From assembly GCA_000499405.2 (NCBI GenBank), contig HG738140.1, positions 5,632,701 to 5,696,700 on the forward strand: a stretch of 64,000 bases of DNA, in the 5' to 3' direction. This document shows positions 12,074 to 25,900 of this stretch, one piece after another. The notes under the pieces are model-generated. The model ran no database searches, had not been told where the DNA came from, and was given only the letters and a program-made list of their open reading frames with translations. A program made the position numbers and the translations under genes. How positions within the stretch are numbered: the first letter of the stretch is position 1; every line of letters begins with the position of its first letter. Source of the stretch: Onchocerca volvulus (Eukaryota; Nematoda; Chromadorea; Rhabditida; Onchocercidae).

Positions 12074-12895
12074 ATGGATCCATCTTTGATGGGATCGATG
12101 TCAAACGCTCCAGTTCTGCAAGAAACAGCAACTGATACGCGTTACAATCAATTGGAACAAACTCTGGAAAATTTCCAAGTTATTATTCAGTTTTTTCATT
12201 TATTCTTATCTATTTAGATACAAAATATCATTTGTACGACATATTTTTCAGGAAAATGCGCGACAAATGGGCGTAATTGCAAGTGATTTCACAACTCGAA
12301 GTCAGGAACCACTAAATCAGAAAATCCATACTCTTATATCTGGTCTCCATGTATGCGATTTTTTTTTTCTCATTAAAACAAAAATTATTAATGATTTTCA
12401 TATTCATGTCCCGAAGTTAACTTTTCACGTTCATATCTCGGGATTAACCGGAGGACTTTTCAAAATCTGCGCAACAGAATAGTACTTTTGTTTAGGAGTT
12501 GGATCATTTAAAAAACCAATTTATGGATGTCAAAATACCTCTTGAGCTGTTAGAATATTTGGATCAAGGAAAAAATCCGCAGCTTTACACAAAAGAATGT
12601 TTGGAGAGGACATTAAACAAGAACAAAGAGGTTCTAAATTTTGATTTTTATTGTTGTTTCTATTATTTTGATTAAAATTTCTCAAACTAAAGCTTAAACT
12701 GAATATCTCTTTCTTTCTTCTATTCAAATTGTATCCTAGATGAATGGTAAAATTGAAATGTACAAAAAGTTCCGTGCAATGCTGCTGAAAGAACTCGGTG
12801 AAGAAATGCCAAATGATATGGTTTTGTATCGAAATTTACGAGACAGAAAAGATACTTCTCCACAGCATGAAAATTATGAAGATACTAGTGATTAA
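12074..12895 (+). CDS. mdt-10: Mediator complex subunit 10 (MED10)
   Basis: Subunit of the Mediator middle module, linking activators to RNA polymerase II. Four exons: 12074-12178, 12252-12350, 12496-12630, 12740-12895, giving 164 residues. Landmarks are LEQTLENF, ENARQMGVIASDF, LNQKIHTLISGL, IPLELLEYLDQGKNPQLYT, KECLERTL and KIEMYKKFRAMLLKEL, the same blocks in the same order as human MED10. An N-terminal extension of about 20 residues precedes the conserved region. The ATG sits about 17 bases after a TTATTTTAG that would be a good trans-splice acceptor. With TRIAP1 ending 245 bp upstream on the same strand, an operon is possible. Confidence 0.95.
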
Positions 12896-13687
12896 TTTTT
12901 AAATCTAATTTTTATACTGATATTTGTTTTGTTGAGTTTTCATTAAATACAATTCCTATGAAAACATATTCATTCCGACATTTTTATTCAAGAAAAAACT
13001 CGAGAAGGTGGAAAAAGTGTTTTGTATTAAGTTTCTTCAGAGTTTTCAGTTAAGTATTAATTATACTGATTTATTCATTATACATTATACTTAAGTATTC
13101 ATTATACTGATTTATTTCTGACTTATAACATTTTATATTTTTATGACTTCTGTTTTTATCAAAGTAAATTTCAAAGATATTTGCTAGCATAAACGGATGG
13201 CTTCCTATGATAGCTAAGCTGGTTTTGATTTAAAACTGGTCATATCTTTCTTCTAAAGAATTAGGGTTGCAAATTATATAGGGGTATATTGCGATATGGA
13301 ATTACTTTTTTTATTTCGATATTTCTTGGATTCTGAACATTGCTCAAAATTTTTAATAATTCTCTGTGGTTGTTTTCTTCTAATTTGTATGCTTGAAATT
13401 GGTTTAAGCCTGTTCTATTAATTTCATAAATATTTTCATAAATTTGCAATTATGTTTTGAGCTTCTGGTATCAGTTGGCTAGAAGTTATATCTTAAGAAA
13501 ACGGAAGTCATTAATTTTTGAAGGAAGATTAGAATACGGGAAGGAAATTATAGTCGTTTCGTGACTGCATAATGGATGGGATATGACTACGATCATTTGT
13601 TTCTAATAAATTGTTTGTTTAAAGGTATTGGTTGTATATTCGTTGCTGTGTTTGAGAATTTTTTACCAATGCTATAGAAAATTCACC
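12896..13687. other. Gap between MED10 and mL43
   Basis: About 790 bp of AT-rich sequence with a local near-repeat (ATTATACTGATTTATT, around 13058-13115). No exon supported; open frames here lack splice sites and similarity. Confidence 0.5.
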
Positions 13688-14768
13688 ATGTCAGTATTGT
13701 TACGTGGTATGCAGCCACAGAATGGCTTTACTGCCAAATCAATCCGATTTGTTAAACATTTCAAAGAGCTGCAAATTGGCTGGACTCATAATAAACTTAG
13801 GAGTCAAGGTGTCGAGGAATTTGTGGAAGAGTTTCTGCCATTGATAAGGTTTGATATTATATTGATCAGATTTTGTCTGCATGAGGAAAATCGAAATATT
13901 TCCGATTCATTTTTGCTGCTGAACATCTTTTGGTTTAACGAGAACGGGTTTTCCGCTTTTGAATTGTAAATTCTTATTTTCTTTGAGATGAGCTTATATT
14001 CTTCTTTAACCCTGGTTCCAAATCATGATTTATTATGGCTGAAATCATGGTCTTCAGTTTGACATGATGCGTTGTGAAATGATAATTTATGAGAGATCTT
14101 CGTAACCATTTCGCAATTATTTCGAGAAAATTTTGATAACGCACGAATTTCTCTCATTTTTAGAGAAAATAATCCGGATATTGCAATAAGATTATTTCGA
14201 ACTCATGTTAATTGCGATCCATTTGTAATTGGATTGTAAGTTTGCTTTTTTTGTTTACCTTATTTATTTTATTTTTTAGTTTTATGATGTCATATATGAA
14301 TTCCGTACTATTACGTTCTAATTTTAAGATTGGATTTGTTTTAAAGATTGTAAAAATTTTCTTGCTTATATTTATTTAAATAATTACCATTCAGATATGA
14401 ATACTGTCGCGTAAGAAAACGGCGCTGTGATTGGAAGAGCAAGCACCAAGTATTGTCATTTGTGGAAGAAATGGCTATCGGCGGAGACTATGTCAAAGGT
14501 CAGTTTTGGAAATCTTAAAAATAGTTTTTAAAAATATAATTTTGATTTTCTAAACTAGTTTGTTTTTCAGCACTTCAAATTGAAATTATTTTCAGGCCGA
14601 AAACGAGGAGTAAAGACGATACTACCACGTGGCTTACAATTGTGGGATACGGAAACCATTGGACATGATGTATTTAAAATTTATAGTAAATGGAAAGGAG
14701 ATCCTTCAGATCCCACGGAAATAACTAGTACTTCTCACCCAAACCTCATACACAGGAAACATGCTTAA
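13688..14768 (+). CDS. mrpl-43: Mitochondrial large ribosomal subunit protein mL43
   Basis: Mitoribosomal protein with the thioredoxin-like L51/S25/CI-B8 domain. Four exons: 13688-13848, 14164-14235, 14395-14498, 14596-14768, giving 169 residues with consistent phases. Landmarks: KLRSQGVEEFVEEFLPLI, ENNPDIAI, FVIGLYEYC, KSKHQVLSFVEEMA and a C-terminal KGRKRG region. The block order matches animal MRPL43 (short N-terminal strand region, SRGAREFVE-like helix, then strand and C-terminal helix). An AATAAA follows at 14914. The protein is a little longer than its human counterpart at the C-terminus. The family call is good; mL43 rather than another L51/S25 member rests on my reading of the N-terminal half. 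Confidence 0.82.
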
Positions 14769-15394
14769 AAACAACTGTGTCTAAGATTAAATGAAAACCA
14801 AATTTATTCGTTCGTTTCCAAATGAACCATGAGATTCAATTATACGATGAGAACAGAGGATATATAAAAATATATCATTTTCGGCAGTGATATGAACATT
14901 GCAATTGATATTTAATAAAAGTGTTTTATTGGATATTAAAATGTTTTTAAAATGATGTTAATTATAGTGCTAAAGAAACGTTAATGTCCAATGTTAATTT
15001 ATTATAATTTAAAATGAGAAATATTACTGCAATTTTCTGTTAATTTTTGCATTCGATACATGCATGATTTGAAAATAAAGATTCATTTTTCATATTCTTA
15101 TGCTATAACCTGGACCTACATTTCATACGTTATTTGTATCTCGTTGGCGATATGCTTCTCTTTACAAATTTTAAACATCAGAAATAGGGGTATTTGAATG
15201 AAGTGTAAATAATTGCTTGAACGTCTGGAAGCGAAAGAATAATGAAGTCAATCTGTTCAGTCAATGAGTTTTATATAAATATCAACTTCAATTAATTATC
15301 ATATTCAATAATTTCAGGGTCGTGGTACGGTCTAAATTTTACTTAAGATATTTGGTATATTTCGTTTTCAGAAATCCCATCTTTATTGTTATTT
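14769..15394. other. Gap between mL43 and CARNMT1
   Basis: 3' UTR of mL43 (AATAAA at 14914-14919) followed by the CARNMT1 upstream region. A splice-acceptor-like TTTTCAG at 15366-15371 lies 24 bases before the CARNMT1 ATG and could be a trans-splice site. Nothing else seen. Confidence 0.45.
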
Positions 15395-16979
15395 ATGGAT
15401 GAAGCTGAGGAAGTGAAAAAATCGAAAATGGAAAAGGTTTTAGTTTTTCATGTTAAAATGTTTGGCACGGAATTATAACATAAATTTTCAAGTTCATCAA
15501 TAGCTATTTTTTTTCGCGAGTTCGTGGAAAAGATATTATATTGATATTGTTGGGAGATAAATCGTCTTATATATTCATATTTCAGAAAGTTAGAGCACGG
15601 GATGCTAATAGTGTTTTATAAGTATTTTTAAGTGATTAATATCTTGTCAGTGCTTCAAGATGAATGGCATTCAATTTCATCCATCTTGAAACTTTGATAA
15701 ACTTATAGATATTAAAATCGCTTTTATTCCTACGAAATTCATTCATATGATAGACTTGTAATACAAATAAAGTCAGTGTAAATGTCTACTTTGTTTTTTG
15801 AATTGATCATATTATATCAAATGTTTTATTGCTGTATTTCAGACTACATGTAATGACGTGAAAAATCATGATAATATGGAGGAAGGAGGAAATATATCGG
15901 CCCCACAAAATCAACATGATGAAATTCTTGCTACAGAAAAGGTTCTCAATGCAATGCTATTCTATCGACGCTATGGTATTACTAGGATTCATATGAGTAT
16001 CTCCTCATTCCAGTAGGCTTTTTAATTTATTAAGTAGTTTTCATAAGATTATTTCGCCATCTTTCATAACTTCTCGATGATTACTACCTTTCTTTCTGTT
16101 TGCAGGCAAGCAAATATTGTTATTGATAAGTATAACATCAAAATAAAGCGCTTTATTTTAACTAAATTTGCTTGTATTTTTAATATAGACTAATTGAAAT
16201 TACATTCATTAAAATCTTGAGAATAAAAGACATTAAAATCAAACAGTATTCTTTAAAGTCAATAGCAAGTAGAAATGTCTTAGGAATAAAATTTATCCAT
16301 GTTATTTGTAGAAAGTATGATCATTTTTATAGTTTATAATTTCACCGTTTTTTGTAGATCAGTTTCGTTGCATTATAGTGCATCATAAAACTGATGTATT
16401 TTTCTTTCAGAAAACTCTCAAAAGAGCAACAAGCGGCAATTTCTCCAGCTTATCAGTACCATCTTGTCAAAATGAAGGAATGCATCGTTCACAATCAAAA
16501 GTAAATTTGTGAATTTTCATATATTCGGGATGTTATTATTGATCTTTTCGAGATGTTATCTTATTTTAGATCTTCAAACTAAAATTAATTTGATTTCCTT
16601 TTTTTTTCAATCGTTGCCGACTGATTTCATTCTTATATTCAGTTGGGAGTTTTAAAAATTTCGCATCAGTATCAAAGACACAAGAATTAGAGTGATTCGT
16701 ATTAAACTGTGCTTAATAATATTTCTTATAGAGTGTTGAAAGAGATAATAGAATGCGGAATAAACATGTTTGGCGATGATTTTGCTGTACGTGCTGCTGC
16801 TCAGATGACACAATTAAGACCATCAACTGATCATTATATGTCGAAAGTGAGAAGTACTCTGAAACAAATTGTGAGAGATTGGAGTAGTGAAGGTGTGATC
16901 TTTCGTTGCATTTTTTAAACTATTTCTCATCATTTCTTTGAAATTTAAATCATTACTTTAATAAGGTGTTAAATAGGAA

Positions 16980-17013
<34 letters not shown>

Positions 17014-18686
17014 TGTGCAATTTTCTATTAATTAGCCTGCAATCTTTATCACGGCTGGTTAATATTTGAAATTATCAGTGAATAACTGAGTAAGTAACTA
17101 GCGCTAGTTGATTGATGTCAGTAATTAATGTAAGCTGATTTTGTTCATTTTAATTTGAATTTTTTTCATGAACTTCACGGTTTTTCGTTCGTTCTTTAAT
17201 TTGACTTGATATTGATATTATTTGTGACAAATTCAAAACTTATAGATTACTTTTCATTGAGTCTACGGCGTAATCTATTTCCGTACCATAAAAGATCTGA
17301 ATTAAATTTAATTCTATTTGAAGGAGAAGCCGAGCGAGAAAGTTGCTACAGCGAAACAATGCGAATTTTACGTGAACGTTTTCCGGACAAAGAAACTCGA
17401 TCGGTTATCGAAGTTCTGATTCCGGGTGCTGGGTTGGGACGACTAGTTTGGGAACTTGTCACCGAAGGATTCTCTGTCCAGGGAAATGAATTTTCGATTT
17501 TAATGTTGCTCACGTCAAATTTTATCCTGAATAAATGCAAACAGGTATTTTTGTTCAACATACAAAATGGAAGGATTTTTGTTATCATATTTTTATTGAA
17601 ATATGTATTGATTATGTTTGAATTTATATTTGATAACTTATAGCTCAGTTGAGACACAATTCTGGACTTAGGCTTATCTATTTCTTAATGTAATTTTAAA
17701 TTATGTTTTGAATTTATTACAAAATCCTGTTTTTCAGGCAAATGAATATATGATTTATCCGTTTGTATTAGATACATGCAATAATTGGTCATACGAGGAT
17801 CAGTTAAGACCGGTACGCTTCCCAGATGTGTGTCCTGTTATGCCAGATGATGTAAGTTGCTACCTGTTTCCAATTTTAATTATACAAATTCTTGCTTAAT
17901 GAATTATGAACTGAAAATTCCCATTGAGCTGCAGTATTAATAAAACATTTGAATTCCTTGAATTTCTTCATTTGTGATTTATTTGTGTTTTTTCAGAAAT
18001 TTTGATTACTTTCATTTTCTTTTTTGTTAGAGACCAAATAAATTTTCAATGTCGGCGGGTGATTTCCTAGAAGCAATGAGGAATGATACAGAACGATGGG
18101 ACATTATTATAACGATCTTTTTTATCGATACTGCAATCAATGTACTCGATTATATTGATACGATTCATAAGTAACCATTTCTTCACTTTTTAAATGACAT
18201 TATTTCTTAAAAAATTAAGGTATTAATTTTTCTTTAAAATTCAAGATATTATACTTACTTTGATATGATAAGTTTTTTTTTGGTTGTATCGCGGTAATGC
18301 TTTAAGGATATTGAAAAAAGGTGGTTTATGGATCAATTTTGGACCACTTACTTTTCATTACGCTGATGGAGAAGCTGACGGTGCTATCGAACTACCATAC
18401 GATTCAATTATTCAATATATTATGAAGAGAAATTTTAGGTAATATTCTAGTTTAATTTCGTGCAGCTAGATTTAAATTTTATTTAGTTGCACAGACAAAT
18501 CTATAATCTGCAATCGAATGCTTTTAGAAATGAAATAAAATCTAAAATCTTTGTCTTTCTTCTTTTTTTAGATTTGAACGCGATGAACGAGCCAACAAAT
18601 CCAATCCTGCATTATATGCTTGCAATCAGAAATCGATGTTACGTTATCAATATAATTGCGGATTCTTTGTATGCACAAAATTGTAG
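15395..18686 (+). CDS. CARNMT1: Carnosine N-methyltransferase (CARNMT1/UPF0586 family)
   Basis: SAM-dependent methyltransferase that in vertebrates turns carnosine into anserine. The nematode substrate is not known to me. Nine exons: 15395-15436, 15843-16012, 16411-16500, 16732-16892, 17324-17544, 17738-17851, 18031-18170, 18307-18438, 18572-18686, giving 394 residues. The SAM-binding motif [13 protein letters not shown] is at about residues 187-199. Other family blocks are [63 protein letters not shown] and a C-terminus ending CGFFVCTKL. All joins keep frame. The first about 65 residues are poorly conserved and acidic/basic; the first two exons are the least certain part of the model. Confidence 0.92.
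16981..17011. repeat. (TA)n microsatellite
   Basis: About 15 uninterrupted TA units in an intron of CARNMT1. Confidence 0.95.
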
Positions 18687-19952
18687 TTTATTATGATTAT
18701 CTGAAATCAAACCATGAAATCTTTAATCCGAACTACTTTTTGAGATTAAATCCGATAACAAAGAGTAATATAAATTGCTCTATTTCAATGAATTAGATTA
18801 ATACCCTCGTAATAATGATAGTTTTATAAAATTAGATATCACTACTAAGTAGATTCTGTCAAAATTGATTAACTAGCATCGCCAACTAACTAGCATCGAA
18901 TGATTATTATGACTGTATGAATCATTTCGTTTCTAGAAATGGCTTTCTGTTAGAGAAAAAGTCCTGGATCACTTGTTAAACACAGAGAAGGAATAGGTAA
19001 TAATTTCTTTCTTCTGAAGGGAATTTGTTGAAGTTTAAAAAATTTCCTTAAAAGGAATTTCCTAAACTTCAACTTGGAAAAAATATGATTTTGTCAGTTA
19101 TTTCATTTTGCACTTTGTTTTTTGTATCATTAATATCTTTATTGCGGAATAAAATTTCTACGAGATTTTTCTCTTTCATCGGAACGAACAAGTCTTTTTG
19201 CTTTTTATAAATTCTTATGTTCTGGACTTGCAATTAAATAAAATAGTATATTTTTATTTTTGCTGATCTGAAATCGAGATTGGAAGTTAGGTATACTTTC
19301 CTTTTGGCACTTTGTTAATACCGATCGCAATTCAATCTAAGCATAGCTTAAATATTTTCAGAAAAAAAAATTTTGATTCGATCTAGATATGTTCAATATT
19401 AAGAAAAAAAGTTAAATTTTTGCGATTTTTTCGGGCAATGTTTTGTCAATGAATACCATTTATTGTATCAGTGAACTTCCATATAAAGAATCTAATGTTG
19501 GTTTTAAAACTTATTTTTTAAATTTGGTATTCTTAGTAAAACATTGGTAAAGTAAAGTTGTGAAAGTTTAAATTCGAAGCTTTTGTTCCAAAATAATAGA
19601 TCAAGAAGTGGTTCATTGCATGACTAGTAAGTTATTCATACCCTTATTCTATAATTGAGGAATTTCGTAAGATATTTCTCGAGTAGATATTTTAATACTT
19701 CTAGTCCAAGTTCTGAAATAACGTACCTTGGTTTCATAAAAGTACCTTGTACGATAAGTTTAATATTAGTTAGAAACATGTTTTGGTTAGTTGAATATGA
19801 AATTCAGTAACGAAAATATTTCTGTATTGCAGAATAGGAATTGAAGTAAAATGCAAAAAAAGAAAGAAAAATTCGGAAAGTGTCATTTTGTGGAACTTTT
19901 TTCTTCTGATAATCATTTGAAGAAAGTTGCTTTACTTTTGTTATACTTGTAG
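18687..19952. other. Gap between CARNMT1 and WDR59
   Basis: CARNMT1 3' UTR and WDR59 upstream region. The first WDR59 coding exon (about 18 residues expected from the human protein, ending in phase 0) should lie here but was not identified. A 47-bp imperfect hairpin is at 19027-19073. Confidence 0.45.
19027..19073. repeat. Short inverted repeat
   Basis: GTTGAAGTTTA...AAATTTCCTT is followed at once by its near reverse complement AAAAGGAATTT...AAACTTCAAC; arms are about 23 bp with no real loop. Confidence 0.7.
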
Positions 19953-22900
19953 GCAACTGTACTTGACAATGATTTCACCGAGAAATATATGTGCATCGGA
20001 TCGTAAGTTTTCAAATTTTGGCATTTTGCAGAACTTTTAAGATTTAATTGTACATGCTCTCAAATTTAAACAATAGCATATCGAATAATCTCTGTTGGAT
20101 ATTGAATTGAGAAACTTGTATTATTACGATCTGTTACGATGAGCAAAAAACTTTATTCTGTCAATAATCCTACCAAGTTTTGCATATAAAAAAGTATACT
20201 GACTGAAAATTTAGTATATTTAGCTTTAGACAAACTGAAATTACAGTTCATAAAATTTTTTTTTTTTTATTCTTATAGCTATGTTTTTGAATCATATAAC
20301 TGATGCGATATTTTTAATTTTTTAGGTTTCCGGCAAGTAGTTTTCAAACTGCATAAATTTAAGAAGTTTTACAAAAATAAAACTTTTTTACAGTCTTTAT
20401 GCAATAATAAAGATACGGTTTTTCCTTTTGATTGCAGACCGGGATCCGTATCAATTATGGAAAGCGAAAAGTATTCAGCAATTCCGCGGAATACCAAAAC
20501 AAATCGACGTGATGTTCATATAATACGTTGGCAACGTCTTAATGATACCTCTGGTAGTCATATCATTTGCGTGGTAACTATTCATAATATCAATTTAAAC
20601 TTTTTTTTCAACATTTTTTACATCTTCGAAATCTACTCTTGCAAAGAAGAATTTCGATTTTCGTTAGTCCATTTTTTCAGTCTACTCAATTCTTCGATAT
20701 TTATACTGTGAATTCTGATTGTTTGAGTCTACTGGGTTCCACTTGTGCTCATCCCTTCAATTTAGCGGATGTTGATTGGTGTTCATATGATTCGAATCTT
20801 TTGGTATGTATTCTTTTAGAAGAGGTTTATCTCTTTTGTGTTTCTTCGAGAAATTTTCATTTTGGCTTGTGTAGAGCTTTTATATGGAACTTTTTATTAT
20901 TGGGAGATATATATTCAGCTATCATGTTCAATCGATGATGCAGTGAAATGTTGGGATTTACGAGATCTGCGATGTCCTTGTCTGCAAATGCAAGTTATTG
21001 GTGGAGCAGAGCAAGCAAAGTGGGCAACATTATCGACCAATTTGCTATGTACTTCTCATGGTACTGATCTACGACTATGGGATAAACGGGTGAGTTAAAG
21101 ATTGAAAGTATTGGCAGTGAATGTAAACTCGATCTGTATGAATATATTAAAATTACAACACAGTTTTAAAAAAAAAGAAAAAAATTATAACACATTGTAT
21201 GTTAAATTATAACACAACATAGGTTTTCGATTTTATATCAGATTTTGTAAGACAATAGCAAACTTTTTTATTATTAGAGTCAAAGATAATGTAAGATCCT
21301 TTCACTTTTATTGGTCATGTTTCTTTTCGTCATTTAATCAAAATTGCATACAATCGAAAATCAAAGCCATAACCAATTCGCTTTAACAAACCTAGCTTGC
21401 AACATATTTTTAAATCAAAGTGTGATGATATCATTTTAATAATTATTCTTATCAAAAACGATTGAAATAACTTCGATTATTAGCTTTTAAGGAAAAAAGA
21501 AAAAAACGGAACAGGACATTGTTGTAAAAGAAGAAAAGAAAAAAAATTTTTATCAAAAAAAAAAAAAACCTTGTTTCATTTTTTATAGAATGTAAGATTA
21601 CCCTTGCAAACTGTCACAGCCCATATGCAAAAAATTTCTTGTGTAATGTGGCATCCTACAAGTGGAGCATGTTTTTTAACTGCTGGTTTGGATGGCTATA
21701 TCAAAGTAACTTTTAATCATTTTTTATAATTATGGATTGTAGCTTTGATTTCCATTTGTAAACTATTCAATAATTGAATTGTCTTAATTATTTCAGTTTT
21801 ATGGGTATAAATAGAAATCCAGTTGCTATTCATACCTAATGAATCATGCAGATACATTGACAAGAAAAAGAATGATTTAGTACCAGAACTAAAATATTTG
21901 GTTAGAATTATGAATAAAATAATCTCGAATGCTCTCTAATTTTATGGTTTATAATTGAGATGTGGAATAGCAGCAATCTTACGAAGCCACGACACTCGTT
22001 AGGGATGCTCTCGGCTCCAGTCTGGAAAATTAAGTTTTCGGTAAGCAAAATTAAGTTCAATTGTGAAAGATATTTATAAAATTAAATTGAATTTGTTTTA
22101 GCTATTACGAGATATATACAAGATGAATTGATTTTGCTTCGCCATTCTTCTGTGTTTGTCGTTTCTTGATCAACTAATTTCTTTCCGTAAATATATTTGA
22201 ATTAATTTGAATATATTGCATATCTAGAGTGATGGAAATGAATTTGCATCAATACCATTGCCGCTATACGGACAAGTAGAGGAAAATTGTTCGTTAAGCT
22301 TATGGAAAACTAGTACTCTTGAAATCGTTCAAGTAATTGGGGTTAGTATTAAATCTCTTCTAAAATCTTGCTAGCAGCCAGTCGTTTTTTCCATCTTTAC
22401 GACTGAATCCATTTTCGACAGAGAATATAAATAGTTAATAAATTTTTATACTTTTCAGTGTGAAAATGATGTTCTGCTTGATCTATGCTGGCAAAGGTTT
22501 CGCATGCAGAGGCAAACTTACAGTTGCTTATATTCAGCATCAAGATATGGCAAATTACGAAAATATAATCTTCCTCTGTTTAAAGATATAGTAATTATTG
22601 AAATTTTCGATTTTATAGATCTCATTTTTACAAACTGTTGGGAGATATTACTTTTCTTAGTGATATGGACATAAAACTTTCTAATGTCCTGGAATAAACT
22701 GACTATAACATAAAAAAGTGCGGAGCAAACCATATAATATTTCATTATTTTGTTATAGTCTAAAGAGGTAACAGAAAAGATTGACTCTTCAAAAGTTGCT
22801 GAAAATACCGAAAATACGTTTGTTCTTGATGAAGAAATGAAGGAACCGTCAAAAATTCAAACTCCAATAAAAAACATCAGTATGTTAAATGTTATAGTAT

Positions 22901-25900
22901 GTTAAATGTTACTTTTGATAAAAGTATATTTATCATTATCTCTAATATGCTAAGCATTCGAACACGAAAGATAAGTGTTGTTGGTACGACAGAAAATGAA
23001 TCAACATGTGTTCTTCGGTTTTTGTACAAATACAGTAATAAACTTTTTTTCGCATTAAGAAATCGAGACATTAAAAATTTTTTTCTTAAAAATACTATTA
23101 ACTATTGCTGTTCCGAAAATTCGGGAAAATTGAACTGTGGAATTTGTTTTGCAGATGACCTTAGCAAGCCGAATAAACAACTATTAATGACGCCTAAGAT
23201 GGAAATTGTCGAAAATAAACTCTGTTTAACTGTACCTCAACGAATAGATGTTTTAATAGCTGAGTTGGTTCCTTTGAAATATATAAACATCGAAGGTGTA
23301 ACTATTGAACAAGTAAGTTATCAATTTTTCTGGAATCAGCTCGAAATTTCTCATGACTTGATATTTGATTTTTATTGTTAACAGGAATTATTTATTGGAT
23401 TCCATTTTTTTTTTTTTTCAATTTAGTTGGACGATAAGCACAGTTTAATAATGTGGAACAAAAGTGCAACTTTAAAATCTCGAATTAAAGCTGCTTTATC
23501 GTTGGAGAAAAGGATGGAAGGGTTCACACATGTAATTATCCAGATTATTATTGAAGAAAATTATTTATCAGTTGATGAAGTCAAAATTATTCTCAAGGTA
23601 AATACATTTTCTTTTTTTTTTTTTTTGAGAATATAGTTCATTGATTTTTGTGGCTTGATTGATTGGGAAGATATTCATTGTTTTGTTGAATATATTTGAG
23701 GATATTTATAAATGGCCACCAAATATCAAAATATTAATCTGAAGCATCTGAATCAGACGTGAAGTTATAAAGGAAAATAATATCGTCAAATAGTTCACTA
23801 TCGAATTTGATGTTTCCCAAATTAATTGTTCAAGGAATCTATTTTGTAAATGGCACAATATTTTTTTTTTCAGAAATTATCGGATGAAATGGTAAATATA
23901 GATGTATCTTTGGAAAAGGAACCAATTATGCCTGTTATCCTCCATAATTTGCTTAAAATAATAACTTCGATGGAGGTATGTCTTTCTTTTTCATGATGTT
24001 GGTATCTGGAAATTGTTTCTTTTCTTTTTTTTTTTTTTTTTGATTGCTTGCTTTTCAAACTAATTTGGGAAGAAAGAGTAAGGAAAAGTAAAGATCTGAA
24101 AAATATTTTTAAAATATAACGCCTCTTGGTTTGTTTCATTATTTAATCTTATTTTTTTTTAAGCTATTCGTTCCTCGATCACTTGATATTCCACAGCGGC
24201 CAGAAAATGTCGTCCAGTTTTGTGAAAGTGCTTCAAGTGAAAGTGCTCCACATAGTGTTACGCCGGAAACCATTTCCACTTTCCCACCAAAAAGGTAAAT
24301 TTTGTCAAGAAATTACAGACTTATTAATCTTTTACTAATCCATTAAATTATTGATCTGTCAATCGAAGTTGCTAGTCTTATCAGTTTTTTGTATGATTTT
24401 GCTTCATTCCTATTCAAATGTTAATGTATGGGAGAAGAGAAAGTTCTCATTTAGTTCAGGAGCTTTGCTTATTTTTCTCAAATTATCAATTTATGCAATT
24501 CGTTTTTCAGTACGTTATCATCACCATTACTTTCAACGTCATATGATCGCTGGATACCATCTCCCCGTACATGTGGAGCACGTTTTAATGGTTCAGGTTG
24601 ATTTTCTTTTTTCAAGCATATATGTTTTCCATCGCTGTTCTTATGTTCGTATGAAATTTTATTTTTAGAATTCCAACTTTGATAAAATAAACATTTCGTT
24701 AGTGGCAGAACTGATTTATCATTAGTATATTTTGAAGGGTTTTTGGTTATCTTCGGAAGAAACGAACTGGCAATGCGACGTATGCAGTCGAGTAAGAGTT
24801 CCTTCCATGACGAATCACTTTGGCTTTCAGCAGAACGAATCACACAGACATTGAAATGCACATCTTTAAAGGTTCTTTTATTTTCGGAATTTTCTTTCTG
24901 AAGCTTTTAATCTACTTGATATATTATTTGAAACCTTTTTAGAAAAATCCGTTCAGTGTTTTGGATGATGGGCATGAAGTTGTTAGTAGTACACCGCGTT
25001 CACTCGATGAATATAAACATGAGTTACTTCTTTGTGAGTTTATTGTTTTCATATATTTCGATTAAACCGTTTTAGAATTCTTTTGAATTGAATACTGATT
25101 TGTGAGGAAATAAGTGATATCACAGTGATATGACATTATATAATTTATAGGGTAGTTATGGTATCTCGAGGAAGTATTTGGACTTGTAAAACTTATTAAT
25201 TTTTTGAAGTTTTTTTTCAAACTATCTAGGATCATAAATAATGTATCATGCCTATTTTTGGAAGTAAATTGCAGCTGCGGAAGATATGCATACTCGTTTT
25301 CACAGTTTTTGCGGTCACGAAAAATGTAGTTCACCACTATGCCGATCTATCTCTGGTTTTCCGTTTTTTTCCCGTAACATGGCTTTTCTTCATCAAAAAT
25401 TCGATATTGCAAGCAATGGAACATCTTCACTACTAGGAATGCGTACAAGTAACGTATGTAAAAAATTTTTTAAAACAAATAACTAGACATGTGAATATGA
25501 TATACAAATTGTGGTTTAAAAAATCATTCAGATAGAGTTTTGCAGTCATTGGCAATGTTGAGCAATATGTGCAGTAGCAGTACGCAGAACGTTCGATCAT
25601 GTCGCCGTCGAGGGAATTCAGGAACAAATGTTCTTGCTGATGGTAATTGGGATAATTTTATTTAGATTTCTTTTACGGCAATAAATTACCTTTAAAGAAA
25701 GAAATTGATGTTACGTTAGCAATAAGGAAAAAGCAAAACTTCGAAAGTAGTTAACATAAAGTTTTGGAGCATAAACATTATCTAAAGTTACTTTTCATCG
25801 TGCACGTGAATTTGTGTCTGTATCAAGATAATTCATTCAAGATTCCGTTTAGAAGTTAAGACTTGACTTTCTTCAACATTTTGAAGACTTGTCCCAACCA

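Noticed and set aside
11912..12217. 101-residue plus-strand open frame
   Set aside because: It merges the intergenic stretch upstream of MED10 with MED10 exon 1 and its first intron; the conserved part starts at 12074.
18899..18920. ATG segment (MIIMT) ending at GTATGA in phase 0 as first exon of WDR59
   Set aside because: Only five codons, no similarity to the WDR59 N-terminus; phase agreement alone is weak.
22899..23381. 160-residue plus-strand open frame
   Set aside because: It is WDR59 intron read through into the exon at 23155-23312; the spliced model is in phase without the extra residues.
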